NCBI RefSeq assembly: GCF_900170025.1
Contig: NZ_FWEX01000003.1
Location: forward strand, 1 to 45,972
Reading direction: 5' to 3'
From: Nitrospira sp. ND1
GTDB taxonomy: Bacteria > Nitrospirota > Nitrospiria > Nitrospirales > Nitrospiraceae
DNA: 45,972 bases
The stretch's first letter is position 1. Every line of letters starts with the position of its first letter. The translations under genes and the position numbers were made by a program. Shown in pieces: positions 43,237 through 45,972 of this stretch. The notes under the pieces were generated by a model, which searched no databases, had not been told where the DNA came from, and worked only from the letters and a program-made list of their open reading frames with translations.

Positions 43237-43497
43237 ATGAGCAAGCTTTTGACAATGGATGAGGCATCGGAGTATCTAGGCATATCCAAATTGACACTCT
43301 ACGGCTGGGTGTCTGCTAGAAAGCTGGGGTTCGTAAAAGTTGGTCGCCTTGTGAAGTTTAAACAGGAACATTTGGATAAGTGGATTGAGCAACACACGGT
43401 AAAGGCGCGAGTTCAAATGCAGAAGTTTGCAGTAAGTGGCTCTAAGCAAAACGGGGAACGATTCGCTTCCGGACAGGTACTTGTAGAACCGGAGTAG
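43237..43497 (+). CDS. Excisionase-family HTH protein
   Basis: 86 aa from ATG 43237 with ggggag upstream. HTH_17 motif LLTMDEASEYLGISKLTLYG, WVSARKLGFVKVGRLVKFKQ, then a charged tail. It precedes the integrase by 5 bases, the usual arrangement of a recombination directionality factor or a co-regulator. Confidence 0.8.
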   Translation: MSKLLTMDEASEYLGISKLTLYGWVSARKLGFVKVGRLVKFKQEHLDKWIEQHTVKARVQMQKFAVSGSKQNGERFASGQVLVEPE

Positions 43498-43502
43498 AGA
43501 GC

Positions 43503-44624
43503 GTGGGACTGACCAAACGATCTGACAGCTACTATGTTGAGTTCCGCGTCATTGACAGTGATGACGGAAAGTCCTTGATGTTAGCGAGTGGCGTGCCGGG
43601 GGCGAGAAAAAAACGCTGGAAGGTCGGATGTCTCAACAAGACCATCGCCAAGGAGATGGAAGCTGCAATCAAGACCCGTATTCTGCTTGGACAGGAGACC
43701 ACAGAGCGCGCGAAGCCAGTGCTTTTCAAAGAATGGGCGCAGACCTACCTTGCTCTTGAGGAAGTGAAATCTCTCCGTTCTTTCGTCGGACGTTCTCACA
43801 GCGTCGAGACGCACCTCATCCCTTACTTTGGGGGAAAGTTACTCGCTGAAATTAAGCCGCAAGATATCGAAGCGTTCAGAGCGCAACGAAAGAAAGCCAA
43901 CGGCAAATCGGCCAGTGTTCAAACCATCAACCATGATCACATAGCCCTCAAGCATTGTCTGAACGTCGCCATTCGCCGAGGTCTGCTCCAAAGCAACCCC
44001 GCTTCCAAAGTTCCTCTGCCGAACCCTCACAACGAACGGGATCGAGTGTTGACCGATGAAGAGTGGGGGAGGTTGTACCGAGGCGCGAAGAGCCATCTCA
44101 AACCGGTTCTGCTAACTGCGTATCAACTTGGACAGCGTTTCAGTGAAATCGTCGGCCTCACGTGGGACCGTGTCGATGTGAAACGCGGATTCATCACCCT
44201 CCGTTCCCTGGACACAAAGACTAAGACCGCTCGGCAGGTTCCCATGACTCCGGATGTCAAGATGACCTTACAGCGACTGGCTCGAACGCGCAGTCTTGTC
44301 ACAAGGCATGTCTTCACGTATAAAGGCCGACCTCTTCAACGCGTCAGCCGTTCTTTCAAGACGGCCCTCGTTGAGGCAGGTATCAAGGATTTTCGGTTTC
44401 ACGACCTGCGCCATTGTGCTTCAACGAACCTTCGTCGAGCAGGGGTGGATACGGCAACAGCGATGAAAATCGTGGGGCATAAGTCTGAGAAAATGTGGAA
44501 ACGCTACAACGCGATCGAGGAGCGAGACTTGACTCATGCTGCCCAAAAGGTTCACAGATACCTCCAAGAGAACACGCCCGGAACACTAGGCGAAGGATCT
44601 GCCGAATACTCAACTCGTAAGTGA
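43503..44624 (+). CDS. Tyrosine recombinase / phage integrase
   Basis: 373 aa from a GTG. N-terminal arm-binding and SAM-like domains (ERAKPVLFKEWAQTYLALEE), catalytic domain with Arg in LGQRFSEIVGLTWDRV, His-x-x-Arg in FHDLRHCASTNLRRAG, His in MKIVGHKSEKMW and the nucleophile Tyr in KRYNAIEERD. All five catalytic positions are present. It ends 15 bases before the tRNA-Arg gene, so it probably belongs to the element on its left, which includes the inovirus genes. Confidence 0.9.
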   Translation: MGLTKRSDSYYVEFRVIDSDDGKSLMLASGVPGARKKRWKVGCLNKTIAKEMEAAIKTRILLGQETTERAKPVLFKEWAQTYLALEEVKSLRSFVGRSHSVETHLIPYFGGKLLAEIKPQDIEAFRAQRKKANGKSASVQTINHDHIALKHCLNVAIRRGLLQSNPASKVPLPNPHNERDRVLTDEEWGRLYRGAKSHLKPVLLTAYQLGQRFSEIVGLTWDRVDVKRGFITLRSLDTKTKTARQVPMTPDVKMTLQRLARTRSLVTRHVFTYKGRPLQRVSRSFKTALVEAGIKDFRFHDLRHCASTNLRRAGVDTATAMKIVGHKSEKMWKRYNAIEERDLTHAAQKVHRYLQENTPGTLGEGSAEYSTRK

Positions 44625-44639
44625 TTGAAAATAAAGGTA

Positions 44640-45794
<1,155 letters not shown>

Positions 45795-45845
45795 GGTGAG
45801 CCGTACCCACCACTTCCCTGATCCCGCCGGCTTTTCGACGATGCC

Positions 45846-45972
45846 TGTCAGCGGTCATCCAATAATCCCCAGGTGTGGTCATTGAATTCTCCCCACCCTC
45901 TACCAGAAGGAGGCGGGAGATGGGACTTGACGAGACGAGCGAGACGACGATCATGCGCGTCCAGGTGGACCA
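45846..45972 (+). mobile_element. Probable left end of a second IS21-like element
   Basis: From 45846 the sequence reads tgtcagcggtcatcc with repeated ccccagg/ccccacc motifs (aataatccccagg, gaattctccccacc) before a gene start. TGT ends with repeated internal motifs are typical of IS21-type ends, and it begins exactly where the integrase N-terminus is lost. The motifs differ from those of the element at 1-2260. The other end is outside the window. Confidence 0.5.
45920..45972 (+). CDS. Start of an unidentified gene, cut by the window end (possible istA)
   Basis: The ATG at 45920 follows aaggagg by 5 bases and opens MGLDETSETTIMRVQVD. Only about 17 codons are visible, too few for identification. 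Its position 75 bases inside a presumed IS21-type end suggests a transposase gene. Confidence 0.45.
   Translation, partial: MGLDETSETTIMRVQVD

Overview
The window is a GC-rich bacterial chromosome segment from a Gram-negative host. A secretin / pilus-assembly operon and a Sec-exported giant RHS protein imply an outer membrane. From memory, the pairing of a TPR-secretin-cohesin protein with this pilus operon is most like Nitrospira (Nitrospirota). That assignment is inference, because no rRNA or marker gene is present.

Layout. (1) 1-2260: an IS21-family element (istA/istB) sits inside an RHS gene and removes its 5' part. (2) 2261-6446: the rest of that RHS gene carries two tandem copies of an inserted beta-rich domain, an ADP-ribosyltransferase-like C-terminal toxin and an overlapping immunity candidate. 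(3) About 6480-9009: a graveyard of IS3-family fragments plus an IS110-family element whose transposase is frameshifted and whose 5' non-coding region is structured (bridge-RNA candidate). (4) 9255-17524: an eight-gene, tightly overlapping type IV pilus / type II secretion-like operon: lipoprotein secretin with cohesin-like tail, pseudopilin, LysM lipoprotein, GspE/PilB ATPase and PilM/N/O/P-like proteins. No PilC/GspF platform gene or prepilin peptidase is present. (5) 17788-35850: a giant RHS gene (signal peptide, about ten Ig-like or related modules, RHS core with a LamG insert, toxin tip) broken by one deleted base near 25050. It is followed on the same strand by a tandem row of N-terminally truncated RHS tips. 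Including the gene at 2261-6108, five different C-terminal tips are present, each directly followed by its own small immunity candidate. (6) 36045-36897: a frameshifted integrase-core transposase next to the last RHS tip. (7) About 37390-43060: an inovirus (filamentous phage) type prophage: iteron-like repeats, HTH regulator, Rep_trans replication initiator, ssDNA-binding protein, pIII-like adhesin, pVI, Zot/pI ATPase, coat proteins, several very small membrane proteins, a RadC-type protein and a hairpin-rich intergenic region. (8) 43237-44624: excisionase and tyrosine integrase, then tRNA-Arg(TCT). A second integrase on the opposite strand ends inside the tRNA and has lost its N-terminus to what looks like another IS21-type end at the right edge.

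How the parts may work together. The RHS locus looks like a toxin-tip reservoir: one long exported gene and several silent or weakly expressed replacement tips that share long blocks of near-identical RHS core, so homologous recombination could swap toxins while the matching immunity genes stay in place. The pilus/secretin operon directly upstream is a plausible but unproven export or display apparatus. The right third is mobile: an inovirus-type element and two integrases around one tRNA. Several genes carry single-base frameshifts, some in homopolymers, so assembly error must be separated from true decay.
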